Source: a virus. Taken from it: 45,081 nt of DNA. The notes under the pieces are model-generated. The model searched no databases and was not told the origin of the DNA. It was given only the letters and a program-made list of their open reading frames with translations. Made by a program: the position numbers and the translations under genes. Of the stretch, positions 22,458 through 29,981 are shown one piece after another; position 1 is the first letter of the stretch; each line of letters begins with the position of its first letter. Where the stretch lies: IMG/VR virus record IMGVR_UViG_3300027720_000001, positions 1 through 45,081 of that record; one strand, given 5' to 3'.

Positions 22458-22712
22458 ATGTCACAGCAAAATTTCTTTAAGTTATTAGCCTTTCTAGGCT
22501 TAGTATTTATCCCATTGCGTAGCCTTTTAGCTATTGCGCCACATAAAACAGGCTTTACTGATTCAGTCGGTGCGCCTTATTCCGATGGATGGAACGCTTA
22601 TACAATTGGCTTAGTATGCGCTGCACCCTTTGCAATATTTTACGGCTGGAAAATGCTTTTGGAATTAATCAAACTTAATTCAGAGCAAAAAGATTCACGT
22701 TATGACCAATAG
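22458..22712 (+). CDS. Membrane protein with two helices
   Basis: An 84-aa protein with predicted helices at about 8-27 (LLAFLGLVFIPLRSLLAIA) and 48-66 (TIGLVCAAPFAIFYGWKML). No family recognised. It overlaps the resolvase start by 11 bp. Confidence 0.6.
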   Translation: MSQQNFFKLLAFLGLVFIPLRSLLAIAPHKTGFTDSVGAPYSDGWNAYTIGLVCAAPFAIFYGWKMLLELIKLNSEQKDSRYDQ

Positions 22713-23295
22713 AAAAGTTGTAGGCATTGACCCCGATACAGTCCTAAGCGGCTGGTGCGAGGCTCAAATTAGTTTAGATGGAAATGTAACCCATACACTT
22801 GAATTAATGTCTGAAAGTGCAATACAAGCCCGTTTAGAGCTTTTCAAAAAAGAGGGCATAGCGGTAACAGTTGCGGTTGAGAACTCATGGGAGACTGCTA
22901 CTAAGAAACCTATACCGCTAACGTATAATGCTAAAAACGGTATGAGTGACTATATGCGGGCTAAAATAGCAGGAGATGTAGCATTAAATCACGCAACAGG
23001 CAAACGAATTGCTAAAATGGTTGCAGATATTTTAGGAGAAGGTAGCCTTAGGTTCTACTATTCAAACAGTGGACTAAGAAAGAAAAACCCTAAGTACTCT
23101 CAAATGACTTACGAACTTATTTGCAATCGTGAAAAAATAACACCCTATACTCGCACTAATCCCGAAAAGCGTGATGCGTTCAGGGCTTGTTTGCCACTAA
23201 TTGATGGGCTTAAATCGGACTATAAACGTAATTTGCGGCGCAAAGACCCGCTTAATCTTTCAAACCAAAACCAACCCCATGAAACCAAATCCTAA
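22702..23295 (+). CDS. RuvC-like Holliday junction resolvase
   Basis: A 197-aa RNase H-fold nuclease. GIDPDTVLSGW at 8-18 has catalytic D10, VENSW at 59-63 has E60, and the NPEKRDAF segment (153-160) supplies D158. These match RuvC and phage resolvases that cut branched DNA before packaging. It lies among other recombination and replication genes. The closing basic region (YKRNLRRKD) may bind DNA. Confidence 0.78.
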   Translation: MTNRKVVGIDPDTVLSGWCEAQISLDGNVTHTLELMSESAIQARLELFKKEGIAVTVAVENSWETATKKPIPLTYNAKNGMSDYMRAKIAGDVALNHATGKRIAKMVADILGEGSLRFYYSNSGLRKKNPKYSQMTYELICNREKITPYTRTNPEKRDAFRACLPLIDGLKSDYKRNLRRKDPLNLSNQNQPHETKS

Positions 23296-23512
23296 TTTAT
23301 CCCGTGAGCATCAGCAAATGCAAACCGAATTGTATGGGCGCATTGATGCAGAACACCGCAAAATAAGAGATGCGAAGTTATTATTTAGACTGAAAGTAAC
23401 TCTATTTGCTGCCGTAGTGCTATTAAGCTGCATAGGCATATCTAAGTGTCAATCTGAACAAGCGGCTAAGGAAAAAGAAATCGAATTGGAATGTAAACCC
23501 GTTAATCAGTAA
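23279..23512 (+). CDS. Small single-helix membrane protein
   Basis: A 77-aa protein with one helix near 42-60 (VTLFAAVVLLSCIGISKC). N terminus charged, C terminus acidic. A lipobox-like LLSC lies inside the hydrophobic segment but the charged N terminus is long for a signal peptide. It overlaps the resolvase by 17 bp. ATG 23279 is used because it follows the A-rich leader. Confidence 0.55.
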   Translation: MKPNPNLSREHQQMQTELYGRIDAEHRKIRDAKLLFRLKVTLFAAVVLLSCIGISKCQSEQAAKEKEIELECKPVNQ

Positions 23513-23515
23513 GCC

Positions 23516-24247
23516 ATGCAAGTAAAAATCGTAAACACAAGCGACAATCCCACACCCGAATACAAGAGTAAAAGTGCCGCAGGGTTTGATATAGCAGCCC
23601 AAATAAACAATGAAAACGCATGGGTAGTAATTGAGCCTTACAATCAAAAGCTAATTGGTACAGGGCTAAGTTTTGAAATTCCCGAAGGTTATTATTTACA
23701 GCTTAAAAGCCGTAGCGGCTTAGCATCAAAGCAAAACTTGCACGTTGGAGCGGGTGTAATTGATTCAGACTTTCGAGGCGAAATAAAAATACTACTAATC
23801 AATCAAGGCGAAGCGGCGCAAACGATACGACACGGCGACCGTATAGCACAAGGTATAATTATCCCATACGTACAAGCCGAATTTGAAACAGTCACGAAGC
23901 TTAGTGAAACGGTACGAGGCGATGGCGGTTTTGGTTCGACTGGAATAGTAAATGAAGTTAGCAAGTCTGTAATTCAACAGCGCACAGATATTGAAGTATC
24001 AAGCGGTGTAAAACGTGGTATTGATGTAGGCTTGTTGAAAAATGGCGATAAGGTGTATTTGCGTGGCGAGGGGTTTTATAGAATAGTTGATTACATTATT
24101 CCCTTTGAAGACCGTGATGATTTATTTGATGTTGTATTTTGGGGCTATCTTTCACGCATAAGATACTATAAAAACGGAATGACAGAATTATTTGCTCACA
24201 ATGACGATATTATGTCGGTTAATGGCATACAAGTAAAAGAGCAATAA
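23516..24247 (+). CDS. dut: dUTPase with extra C-terminal SH3-like domain
   Basis: A 243-aa protein. Residues 1-143 are a trimeric dUTPase, which hydrolyses dUTP to dUMP and diphosphate: AAGFDIAA (21-28), RSGLA (66-70), GVIDSDFRGE (80-89), RIAQG (109-113) and the P-loop-like RGDGGFGSTG (134-143). The Tyr usually at position 86 is Phe. Residues about 165-243 add the phage's repeated domain: NGDKVYLRGEGF, strands FDVVFWG, a KNG turn, DDIMSVNG. This is a fusion of an enzyme to a paralogous module. Confidence 0.85.
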   Translation: MQVKIVNTSDNPTPEYKSKSAAGFDIAAQINNENAWVVIEPYNQKLIGTGLSFEIPEGYYLQLKSRSGLASKQNLHVGAGVIDSDFRGEIKILLINQGEAAQTIRHGDRIAQGIIIPYVQAEFETVTKLSETVRGDGGFGSTGIVNEVSKSVIQQRTDIEVSSGVKRGIDVGLLKNGDKVYLRGEGFYRIVDYIIPFEDRDDLFDVVFWGYLSRIRYYKNGMTELFAHNDDIMSVNGIQVKEQ

Positions 24248-24252
24248 AAAAC

Positions 24253-24306
24253 ACCGCCGTACCTCTTGGCAGTAACTTTTTGTCGGGTGTTGCAACGTGC
24301 GGCGGT
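24253..24306 (+). other. 10-bp hairpin upstream of the tRNA cluster
   Basis: ACCGCCGTAC at 24253-24262 pairs with GTGCGGCGGT at 24297-24306 (one U-G), with a 34-nt loop. It is followed by A residues and then the first tRNA of this cluster. No T run, so it may be a processing hairpin for the tRNA transcript. Confidence 0.5.
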
Positions 24307-24312
24307 AAAAAA

Positions 24313-24396
24313 TGGGGTGTGATGGAAGTGGGAGACATTAGAGACGTGGTTCTCTAATTGCTGAGGCAAATGCAGGTTCGAATCCTGCCGCCCCAA
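24313..24396 (+). tRNA. Type II tRNA-like element with shortened anticodon loop
   Basis: Acceptor TGGGGTG/CGCCCCA, D stem ATG/CAT, variable arm TTGC-TGAG-GCAA, T stem GCAGG/CCTGC with TTCGAAT, discriminator A. The anticodon arm is TTAGAGA/TCTCTAA with loop CGTGGT, only 6 nt and without U33. By type II form it should be Leu, Ser or Tyr, but the loop carries GTG or TGG. Identity is therefore undetermined. Confidence 0.6.
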
Positions 24397-24401
24397 CAAA
24401 G

Positions 24402-24475
24402 GCGTGTGTAGTGTAAGACGGTAACGCACTTGGCGTGGAGTCAAGAGATTGTTAGTTCGAATCTAACCACACGTC
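24402..24475 (+). tRNA. Type I tRNA-like element, anticodon TGG by position, G33
   Basis: Acceptor GCGTGTG/CACACGT, D stem GTGT/ACGC, anticodon stem CTTGG/TCAAG, variable AGATT, T stem GTTAG/CTAAC with TTCGAAT, and CCA encoded by chance or design at 24476-24478. The loop CGTGGAG has G at position 33. By count the anticodon is TGG (proline), while an extra G before position 1 opposite C73 is a histidine-tRNA mark. The identity is open. Confidence 0.65.
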
Positions 24476-24505
24476 CCAACTAGGGTTTATTAACATTGAC
24501 ATGGT

Positions 24506-24538
24506 AACGCCGTAAATCGTAAGGTAAGCGGCGTTTTT
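24506..24538 (+). terminator. Rho-independent terminator within tRNA cluster
   Basis: AACGCCG at 24506-24512 pairs with CGGCGTT at 24529-24535, followed by TTTAT. It separates the tRNA at 24402 from the one at 24542. Confidence 0.75.
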
Positions 24539-24541
24539 ATA

Positions 24542-24616
24542 CGGGATGTATCTTAATTGGTAGAGGGCGCTGGCTAATAACTGGCGAGGATATGGGTTCG
24601 ACTCCCTTCAACCCGA
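24542..24616 (+). tRNA. tRNA-Ile-like (anticodon AAT)
   Basis: Acceptor CGGGATG/CAACCCG with one A-A mismatch, D stem TCTT/AGGG and loop with GG, anticodon stem GCTGG/CTGGC, loop CTAATAA with U33 and A37, T stem ATGGG/CCCTT with one mismatch, discriminator A. The anticodon would be AAT (Ile), unusual in bacteria where GAT is standard. Confidence 0.62.
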
Positions 24617-24636
24617 CAATTTTAAAAACAACAAAG

Positions 24637-24834
24637 ATGTTCAGAATAAGACAAACAGTAAAAGGCTTTGTAGTTGAGCGCAAAAAAACGTTCCTATTTT
24701 TTAGCTATTGGGGCGTATATATTAGTTACCCTGCAATAGAAAAGCCGTTTTACTATGAAACATACAACGATGCGCTTGAAGACTTGCTAAGTGAGATTAA
24801 GTACGATGTAAACCGAAACTCCCCACGATTTTAA
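24637..24834 (+). CDS. Small conserved basic protein
   Basis: A 65-aa protein, MFRIRQTVKGFVVERKKTFL, with FYYETYNDALEDLLSEI. The pattern 'MFRI-x-x-T-(V/I)-KGFVVE' recurs in Bacteroidetes phages and plasmids, but the function is unknown. The ATG at 24637 is chosen because a longer frame would run through the tRNA. Confidence 0.7.
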   Translation: MFRIRQTVKGFVVERKKTFLFFSYWGVYISYPAIEKPFYYETYNDALEDLLSEIKYDVNRNSPRF

Positions 24835-24835
24835 T

Positions 24836-25135
24836 ATGGCAATTCCACACAAAACCAAGACAATCCAACCCGCAGCCGAAATACCCCAAAATATCCCGAA
24901 AATAGGGAGCGTTTTTAAATGGGTTACTTGCAGTCAGGAAATGCGCTACACGGGGCAATCTAAGCAAAGCACGGGAAATGTACTAAACTTTACTTATACC
25001 GTGTCACGCACGAAGCAAATTGAAGTGAAAAGCGTGGTAGATGGCAAAGTACTGACACAAGGCGATATGCTTACCTTAACGCCGTTTCAACTAGACGAGG
25101 CTTTGCGCTTGGGTAGGCTTATAAAAATTCAATAA
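24836..25135 (+). CDS. Hypothetical protein
   Basis: A 99-aa protein with beta strands and a final helix (FQLDEALRLGRLIKIQ). No family recognised. Starts one base after the upstream stop. Confidence 0.6.
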   Translation: MAIPHKTKTIQPAAEIPQNIPKIGSVFKWVTCSQEMRYTGQSKQSTGNVLNFTYTVSRTKQIEVKSVVDGKVLTQGDMLTLTPFQLDEALRLGRLIKIQ

Positions 25136-25153
25136 CCAATAAAATCAAATTTT

Positions 25154-25516
25154 ATGCAATTCAAAGAAGTAAACGTAAACGAGTTACCGCAATGCGATGT
25201 ACTAGCATATTCTTACAGCGGTCACAAGCTAATTGGTAAGCTCAAAAATATGGCTAATACAGTCGTTTGTGTTACGCACGATACAAGCCTTAGTAATATA
25301 TCTCATTATTTGTCGCTTGACGAGATTAAGCCGAGCGAGCCTAAGACTAGTTTGTTGGAGGCGTTGCCAAATGACTGGGTTATTTATAAGTCTGATAATA
25401 AATTAGATATATACCGCTCTTTTAGAGATGCCGAAGACGGTTTGATTTATGATGGACAAATGAAAAATGAATCAATTAAAGACTTTGAAAAACGAATCAT
25501 AGATGACTTTTTATAA
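25154..25516 (+). CDS. Hypothetical protein
   Basis: A 120-aa protein, MQFKEVNVNELPQCDVLAYS, with strands then an acidic helical end. No domain recognised. It overlaps the next gene by 14 bp. Confidence 0.6.
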   Translation: MQFKEVNVNELPQCDVLAYSYSGHKLIGKLKNMANTVVCVTHDTSLSNISHYLSLDEIKPSEPKTSLLEALPNDWVIYKSDNKLDIYRSFRDAEDGLIYDGQMKNESIKDFEKRIIDDFL

Positions 25517-26024
25517 CCACATGATTACCGTACAAAGAAAAAACAACCTATTTGCCTTTGACCATACGCACACGCACAACGTTTTTAACGATGGTGTGCA
25601 AATTGGCGAAATCTCAAAGCACAATAACCAATGGCAGTTTAAGTCGTTAGATAGTAGCTTAAAGCCTATTTACGTACAAGTAAATGAACGCACTAAAAGC
25701 ACTTATGAAAAGCTTGCAGACGGCGTACAAAGTGCGCTAAACCGATGGAATAAAGCAGATGAAAAAGTGCGTCTTACTATGGTAGTAAATGACGAGGTTA
25801 AAAACAATCGTGGCAATACTACACTAGGGCTTAGAAACCGCAGCTACAAGGAAGTTTTCCACGTTCCTAGCGGTACAGTCTATAAAAGTGCAATCGAAGC
25901 CGCAAAGGATAAAGGCGTTAAGCTTTTTAGTCTGAAAACTTGGCTATCTAAACGGCAAAATATGTTAGTTTGGGCTTATTTTGACCAAACAAAGCACGTA
26001 GTGAATACATATCATAATCAATAA
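25503..26024 (+). CDS. Hypothetical protein, possible DNA-binding C terminus
   Basis: A 173-aa protein with a His-rich start (FDHTHTHN) and a C-terminal VFHVPSGTVYKSAIEAAKD stretch that resembles the NUMOD/pre-HTH pattern seen in homing-nuclease-associated modules. No nuclease motif is visible. An internal Met at codon 7 (25521) is an alternative start. Confidence 0.52.
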   Translation: MTFYNHMITVQRKNNLFAFDHTHTHNVFNDGVQIGEISKHNNQWQFKSLDSSLKPIYVQVNERTKSTYEKLADGVQSALNRWNKADEKVRLTMVVNDEVKNNRGNTTLGLRNRSYKEVFHVPSGTVYKSAIEAAKDKGVKLFSLKTWLSKRQNMLVWAYFDQTKHVVNTYHNQ

Positions 26025-26048
26025 CATTGACCCCTAAATCAAATTCAA

Positions 26049-27032
26049 ATGAATTACCTATTAAATTTATCCCTCCCACTTTGGGCTATGCTTTTGCCGC
26101 TTGGAATTGCGGCGTTATTAGCAGCTAAATATTATCAGTCGCAAAGTAAGCTACAAAAGCAGAAACAGAAACACGACATTGCTTTTGAGCTGCAAAAAAT
26201 GAAGCTAGACGAGCTTATGCAGCAAAGAAAAGAGCTAAACGAAGCAATCGAAAGCCGAAAAGAAATACAAGCCTTAGCGAAGGATATTATCAAAGACTTA
26301 ACCGAAAAATGCCACAAGTTAGAATCAGACGCCGTAGAACGTGAGGCGTTAATCAAACAAGCAAGAAGTAATTTAGACGCTTATGTATTTAAGTCTAATC
26401 AATTAGACCTTAAAGTTAGTAAATGGGCTTTTGAATTAGACGAACTTGATTCACGTGTAAAGCAGCTAAACGGCGAAATATCAGAACTAAAAGACCTCAA
26501 TGATATTCTTTATAATATCGTTCAGGCTAACAGTAGAACCCGCAAAGCTTATAGCAAGTACATTGACAGTAAAAAGCCAACTGAAACGCCGCAATCTGAA
26601 ACAGTCGTACATGACATATTAGGCGTTGCAAGGGTATTCGAGGCAGACCAAAGCGAAAGCGTGAATAATAGGCACACCGTTGTAAATATCTGCAATGAAG
26701 TGAATAGAGGCATTGCAGAACAAGCTGAACGAATTAGACAGGAGTTGGAAGTCGTGAATATGTCGCAGCTTGAAAGCGGGGATATGGTAAAGTTGCGTAA
26801 TAAAGAAAATAGAACCGTAATTGATGTTTTTAATAATGGTGCGTTAGGTCGTCCATTTGGCATAACCATAAATAAGGGAACTTCTACGGTTAGTTTATTT
26901 TATGATAAAAATGGTCACTACGATTGTGTTAAGCATGGCTTTGACATTATCCAAATAATCAAGCCCGCAAAGTGCTACAAATCAAACAAGCCGTGTGAGT
27001 TCGGATGCAACGGGCTTTGCAAGGACGCATAA
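26049..27032 (+). CDS. Membrane-anchored coiled-coil protein with SH3-like domain and Cys tail
   Basis: A 327-aa protein. One membrane helix at about 9-27 (LPLWAMLLPLGIAALLAAK), a long coiled coil (about 35-170), then the phage's repeated domain (SGDMVKLRNKEN, FGITINKG, DKNGHYD, IIQIIKPAK) at about 245-312, and a Cys cluster with CYKSNKPC and CNGLC. The layout suggests a membrane scaffold with a sensing or binding head facing the cytoplasm. No function is known. Confidence 0.6.
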   Translation: MNYLLNLSLPLWAMLLPLGIAALLAAKYYQSQSKLQKQKQKHDIAFELQKMKLDELMQQRKELNEAIESRKEIQALAKDIIKDLTEKCHKLESDAVEREALIKQARSNLDAYVFKSNQLDLKVSKWAFELDELDSRVKQLNGEISELKDLNDILYNIVQANSRTRKAYSKYIDSKKPTETPQSETVVHDILGVARVFEADQSESVNNRHTVVNICNEVNRGIAEQAERIRQELEVVNMSQLESGDMVKLRNKENRTVIDVFNNGALGRPFGITINKGTSTVSLFYDKNGHYDCVKHGFDIIQIIKPAKCYKSNKPCEFGCNGLCKDA

Positions 27033-27137
27033 AATAGCTTTTTCTTTTCCATAATACACGCCGTTGTCGAAGGATAGCGGCAGGTTTTGGAAGACAAAAT
27101 AAACCGTAAAACACTATTATATAAGCTAGTAAATAGC

Positions 27138-27233
27138 TATCTTTGTGTATTAAACGAGAATATTTTAAGTAGCTTTTTTGAATTTGTAACTATGCCAACT
27201 GTAAAGCGAGTATAGTTTTTATTTAGACTAAAT
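27138..27233 (+). promoter_or_regulatory. Promoter plus ATTTAG-A-CTAAAT palindrome
   Basis: TATCTTTG at 27138-27145 is a good -7 box with a weak -33. ATTTAGACTAAAT at 27221-27233 is a 6-1-6 palindrome, 13 nt before the start at 27246. The same palindrome with T in the centre is at 27935-27947. The 213-bp stretch 27033-27245 otherwise holds no gene. Confidence 0.6.
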
Positions 27234-27245
27234 ATAAATAATATT

Positions 27246-27395
27246 ATGACAGACGCACAAATAACCATACTTGCACTAGGTAGTATAATCCTTATACCTT
27301 GCTTAATTATCCTTGTATCGGAGCTACTAAATACTAATAGCGGTTTACCTAAGATGCAAAACCCACCTGAACCACCTAAGCAAAATAACCCATGA
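27246..27395 (+). CDS. Small membrane protein, 49 aa
   Basis: A 49-aa protein, MTDAQITILALGSIILIPCL, with one membrane helix (about 5-26) and a Pro/Asn-rich tail (NPPEPPKQNNP). The stop overlaps the next start (ATGA). A holin-like or phage-specific role cannot be fixed. Confidence 0.58.
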   Translation: MTDAQITILALGSIILIPCLIILVSELLNTNSGLPKMQNPPEPPKQNNP

Positions 27396-27814
27396 AAGCA
27401 ACCCCCGAACTCCTACAAAAAGCATTACGCAACCTAGAAATAGGTTTAAGTCCTGAAATATCCGCTAAGATACTAGCTACTGTAAGACTGCTAGATGAGA
27501 AAGGCGCAGAAGCTAATCTAATGGACTTTGCTTTGATTGAGGCTTGTTATAGTGAAAAGCCGCAAGATGAGCTGTTACCTAGTGATAGTGTAGATTTAAG
27601 CTTACTTGAAGTAAACGACCTTGTTACGTTGCAAAATGGGCTTAGTGAAGTTATAGTTAGTTGCTTTGCTTATGATAGCGGTAATGAGTTTAATGTAATG
27701 ACTAATGCATTTCATGAAAAGTATAATAGAAAAGGCGAATGTATCACTACTAATCATGATACTGGCGAACAGCAGCCTGAACTAAATATTGTAAAAATCA
27801 TTAAACCAAACTAA
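27392..27814 (+). CDS. SH3-like domain protein
   Basis: A 140-aa protein: helical N terminus (1-65), then the repeated domain (VNDLVTLQNGLSEV, FNVMTN, a YNRKGEC turn, LNIVKIIKP) at about 74-139. Coupled to the 27246 gene by ATGA and ended by a terminator. Confidence 0.62.
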   Translation: MKATPELLQKALRNLEIGLSPEISAKILATVRLLDEKGAEANLMDFALIEACYSEKPQDELLPSDSVDLSLLEVNDLVTLQNGLSEVIVSCFAYDSGNEFNVMTNAFHEKYNRKGECITTNHDTGEQQPELNIVKIIKPN

Positions 27815-27834
27815 GTAGCTTCGGCTACTTTTTT
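27813..27834 (+). terminator. Strong rho-independent terminator
   Basis: AAGTAGC-TTCG-GCTACTT with a UUCG-type tetraloop, then TTTT. It isolates the small late-early operon 27246-27814 from the terminase promoter. Confidence 0.88.
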
Positions 27835-27885
27835 AAGCACGATAAAAAAATATTATGTAAAGTCGCACCATATTCAAAAAGTGTG

Positions 27886-27947
27886 TATCTTTGCTTTTAA
27901 TTAGTCTAAATAAGTATGGTATAATACTATATAGATTTAGTCTAAAT
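27886..27947 (+). promoter_or_regulatory. Late promoter with two CTAAAT operators
   Basis: TATCTTTG at 27886-27893 precedes TTAGTCTAAAT at 27901-27911 and ATTTAGTCTAAAT (6-1-6 palindrome) at 27935-27947. The first site is right at the expected start. A regulator bound here would control the terminase-tail operon. Confidence 0.65.
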
Positions 27948-27976
27948 AACAGAGACCAAACAGAGAAGTATATGAT

Positions 27977-28411
27977 ATGGCTAAAAATAAAACTGATAAT
28001 CTAATCCCATTCGAAAAAGGGCAAAGCGGAAACCCAAACGGGAGACCTCGAAAGCTTTTTAGTGAGGTGTTAGTAGGCTTAAAAGAGAAAGGCGGGGGTG
28101 TGGTAAAAGCGGCTAATGTGATAGAGGCTACTGAAATAGTATTAGCATTGAGCGAAGAGGAAATAGCGGAATTGGCTTATGATAAAACACAACCTTTGCT
28201 TTTGAGAATTGTAGCGGAACGATTACTAGATAGTGATAAACGATTTGAGGCTATGGAAATTCTTTTAAGTCGTGCACATGGCAAGCCGAAGCAAGCAGTC
28301 GAACATAGCGGCGGCATAGATACTAATTTTACAGTAAGTCCAGTAGATACGGATTCAATCAGAGCGATATTTGAAAAGGTAAATGGAAGTAAAGATAATC
28401 AAGGCAAGTGA
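27977..28411 (+). CDS. terS: Small terminase subunit-like (DUF5681 type)
   Basis: A 144-aa protein. Residues about 14-26 (KGQSGNPNGRPRK) are the DUF5681 signature, found in phages next to the large terminase. The helical middle could oligomerise and bind DNA. It would select phage DNA and pass it to the large subunit. It overlaps the large terminase by 29 bp. Confidence 0.75.
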   Translation: MAKNKTDNLIPFEKGQSGNPNGRPRKLFSEVLVGLKEKGGGVVKAANVIEATEIVLALSEEEIAELAYDKTQPLLLRIVAERLLDSDKRFEAMEILLSRAHGKPKQAVEHSGGIDTNFTVSPVDTDSIRAIFEKVNGSKDNQGK

Positions 28412-29696
28412 TAGGCATTACCTGACGCCCGAAGTCAAAGCGGCTTTAAAAGCGGCGGGTTATATTCCTATTGTAGTCAATGATGTTTACATTCCTTATA
28501 TATGGGATAGGACACGATTCCAAAACTTTTACGGCGGTTCAGGTGGTGGTAAATCGGATTTTGTGGCAGTTCGTTATTTGATATGGGCTTTAACTTACAA
28601 ATACTTTCGTTTGTTATTTAGTCGAAAGTTTAAAGAAACGATTAAAGATAGTCAGTTTCTTTTATTAAAAGACGTGATAGCACGGGAGGAGTTAGGAGAA
28701 TACTTTGAAGTAAAAGAACAGCCTATGGATATTAAGTGTCTTGTAAATGGTAACTTAATGCTTAGTGGTGGTCTTGATGACATTGAAAAGCTCAAAAGTA
28801 TTTCAGATATTACAGACGTGTGGTTAGAAGAGCCACTAGATAAACGTGCAAGAGCATCGAGCGTAACGTTAGCAGACTTTACAGAATTGGACAGGCGTGT
28901 TAGAACAATCAAATTAGACGGCGTTTTGACGCTTACATACAACCCAGTTAGAAAAGAATCATGGCTTTACGAACAATTCTTTGAGTTGAAAAACTTTGAG
29001 CCGTGTATAAGGGTAAAGACAACGTATAGGGATAACGCTTTTACTTCGCCAAATGAGATAGCAAAGTATAACCGACTAAAAGAAGTCGATGCGAATGAAT
29101 GGGATGTTTATGCAAATGGTAATTGGGGAACGATAAAAGAGGGTTTAGTTTATCCTGAGTTTGAAGTAGTGGATGATTTTCCAGACGATTGTATAAAAGT
29201 CGCTTGTGGGCAAGATTATGGCTTTTCAAACGACCCTAGTACGGGTGTTAGATGTGGCGTTAGAGGCGATTATTTATATATAGATGAATTGTACTATGAA
29301 ACGGGATTAATAACGCCGCAAATAGCAGAAAAATGGAAACAGGTAATAAAGCCTAACGAAGCGATTTATTCAGAAAGCGCAAGCGGCGGGGATAGGCTTA
29401 ATGAGGAGCTAAGACGGACTTATAGATTAAATGTGATTAATGTAATAAAAGGAACAGGGAGTATTGAGACAGGAATAGAGTTGATTAATCGCTATAAGAT
29501 ACGAATAACAAGGCGGTCTAAAAATATCATTTATGAGATTAATAACTATACTTACAAGATAGTGCAAGGCAAGTCTATAAATATACCTATTGATGATTAT
29601 AACCACGCACTAGACGCAGTTAGATATTATGCCTTAATGGTATTAGACCCAACTAGACAAAGAAAAGCACAAGTATTAAATACATATTCAATATAA
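28383..29696 (+). CDS. terL: Large terminase subunit
   Basis: A 437-aa packaging motor. Walker A is GGSGGGKS (51-58), the Walker B-like segment is DVWLEEP near 142-148, and the nuclease half shows GQDYGFSNDPS (near 277) and a final DDYNHALDAVRYY (near 408). These are typical of the PBSX/lambda-like terminases. It pumps DNA into the head through the portal and cuts it. Length is complete. Confidence 0.9.
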   Translation: MEVKIIKASDRHYLTPEVKAALKAAGYIPIVVNDVYIPYIWDRTRFQNFYGGSGGGKSDFVAVRYLIWALTYKYFRLLFSRKFKETIKDSQFLLLKDVIAREELGEYFEVKEQPMDIKCLVNGNLMLSGGLDDIEKLKSISDITDVWLEEPLDKRARASSVTLADFTELDRRVRTIKLDGVLTLTYNPVRKESWLYEQFFELKNFEPCIRVKTTYRDNAFTSPNEIAKYNRLKEVDANEWDVYANGNWGTIKEGLVYPEFEVVDDFPDDCIKVACGQDYGFSNDPSTGVRCGVRGDYLYIDELYYETGLITPQIAEKWKQVIKPNEAIYSESASGGDRLNEELRRTYRLNVINVIKGTGSIETGIELINRYKIRITRRSKNIIYEINNYTYKIVQGKSINIPIDDYNHALDAVRYYALMVLDPTRQRKAQVLNTYSI

Positions 29697-29705
29697 TTAC
29701 AAGCT

Positions 29706-29981
29706 ATGTGTACAAATTGCAATAACAACCCGCTACCACAAATGACAGCAGCGGAGAAAGCTAAATGGGAGGACGACTATTTGAATGGTCGTTTAGTCTA
29801 TCCTACTCTAAGTAAAAAGACTAATGCAGTATCTCGAAGTGTAGAGCCTGAAAAGCCGCAAGAAGAGCCAAACGAAAAAGAGATGTTAGCCGCTATGCTA
29901 AGACAGAAAGGCATTAAATTTAAACTGACGTATTCGGCTGACCGTTTGCGTCAATTACTTGACGAATCAAACGAGCAATAA
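29706..29981 (+). CDS. Small protein, late operon
   Basis: A 91-aa protein with an N-terminal CTNCNN and a Glu/Lys-rich linker, ending in a helix-turn-helix-like FKLTYSADRLRQLLD, similar to the SAP/HeH fold. It shares its last base with the next start. It may be part of head or tail assembly. Confidence 0.6.
   Translation: MCTNCNNNPLPQMTAAEKAKWEDDYLNGRLVYPTLSKKTNAVSRSVEPEKPQEEPNEKEMLAAMLRQKGIKFKLTYSADRLRQLLDESNEQ

Noticed and set aside
24401-24475. tRNA-His on the basis of an extra G opposite C73 and GTG in the loop
   Set aside because: By position count the triplet 34-36 is TGG and residue 33 is G; GTG is not in register with the stem. Identity is left open.
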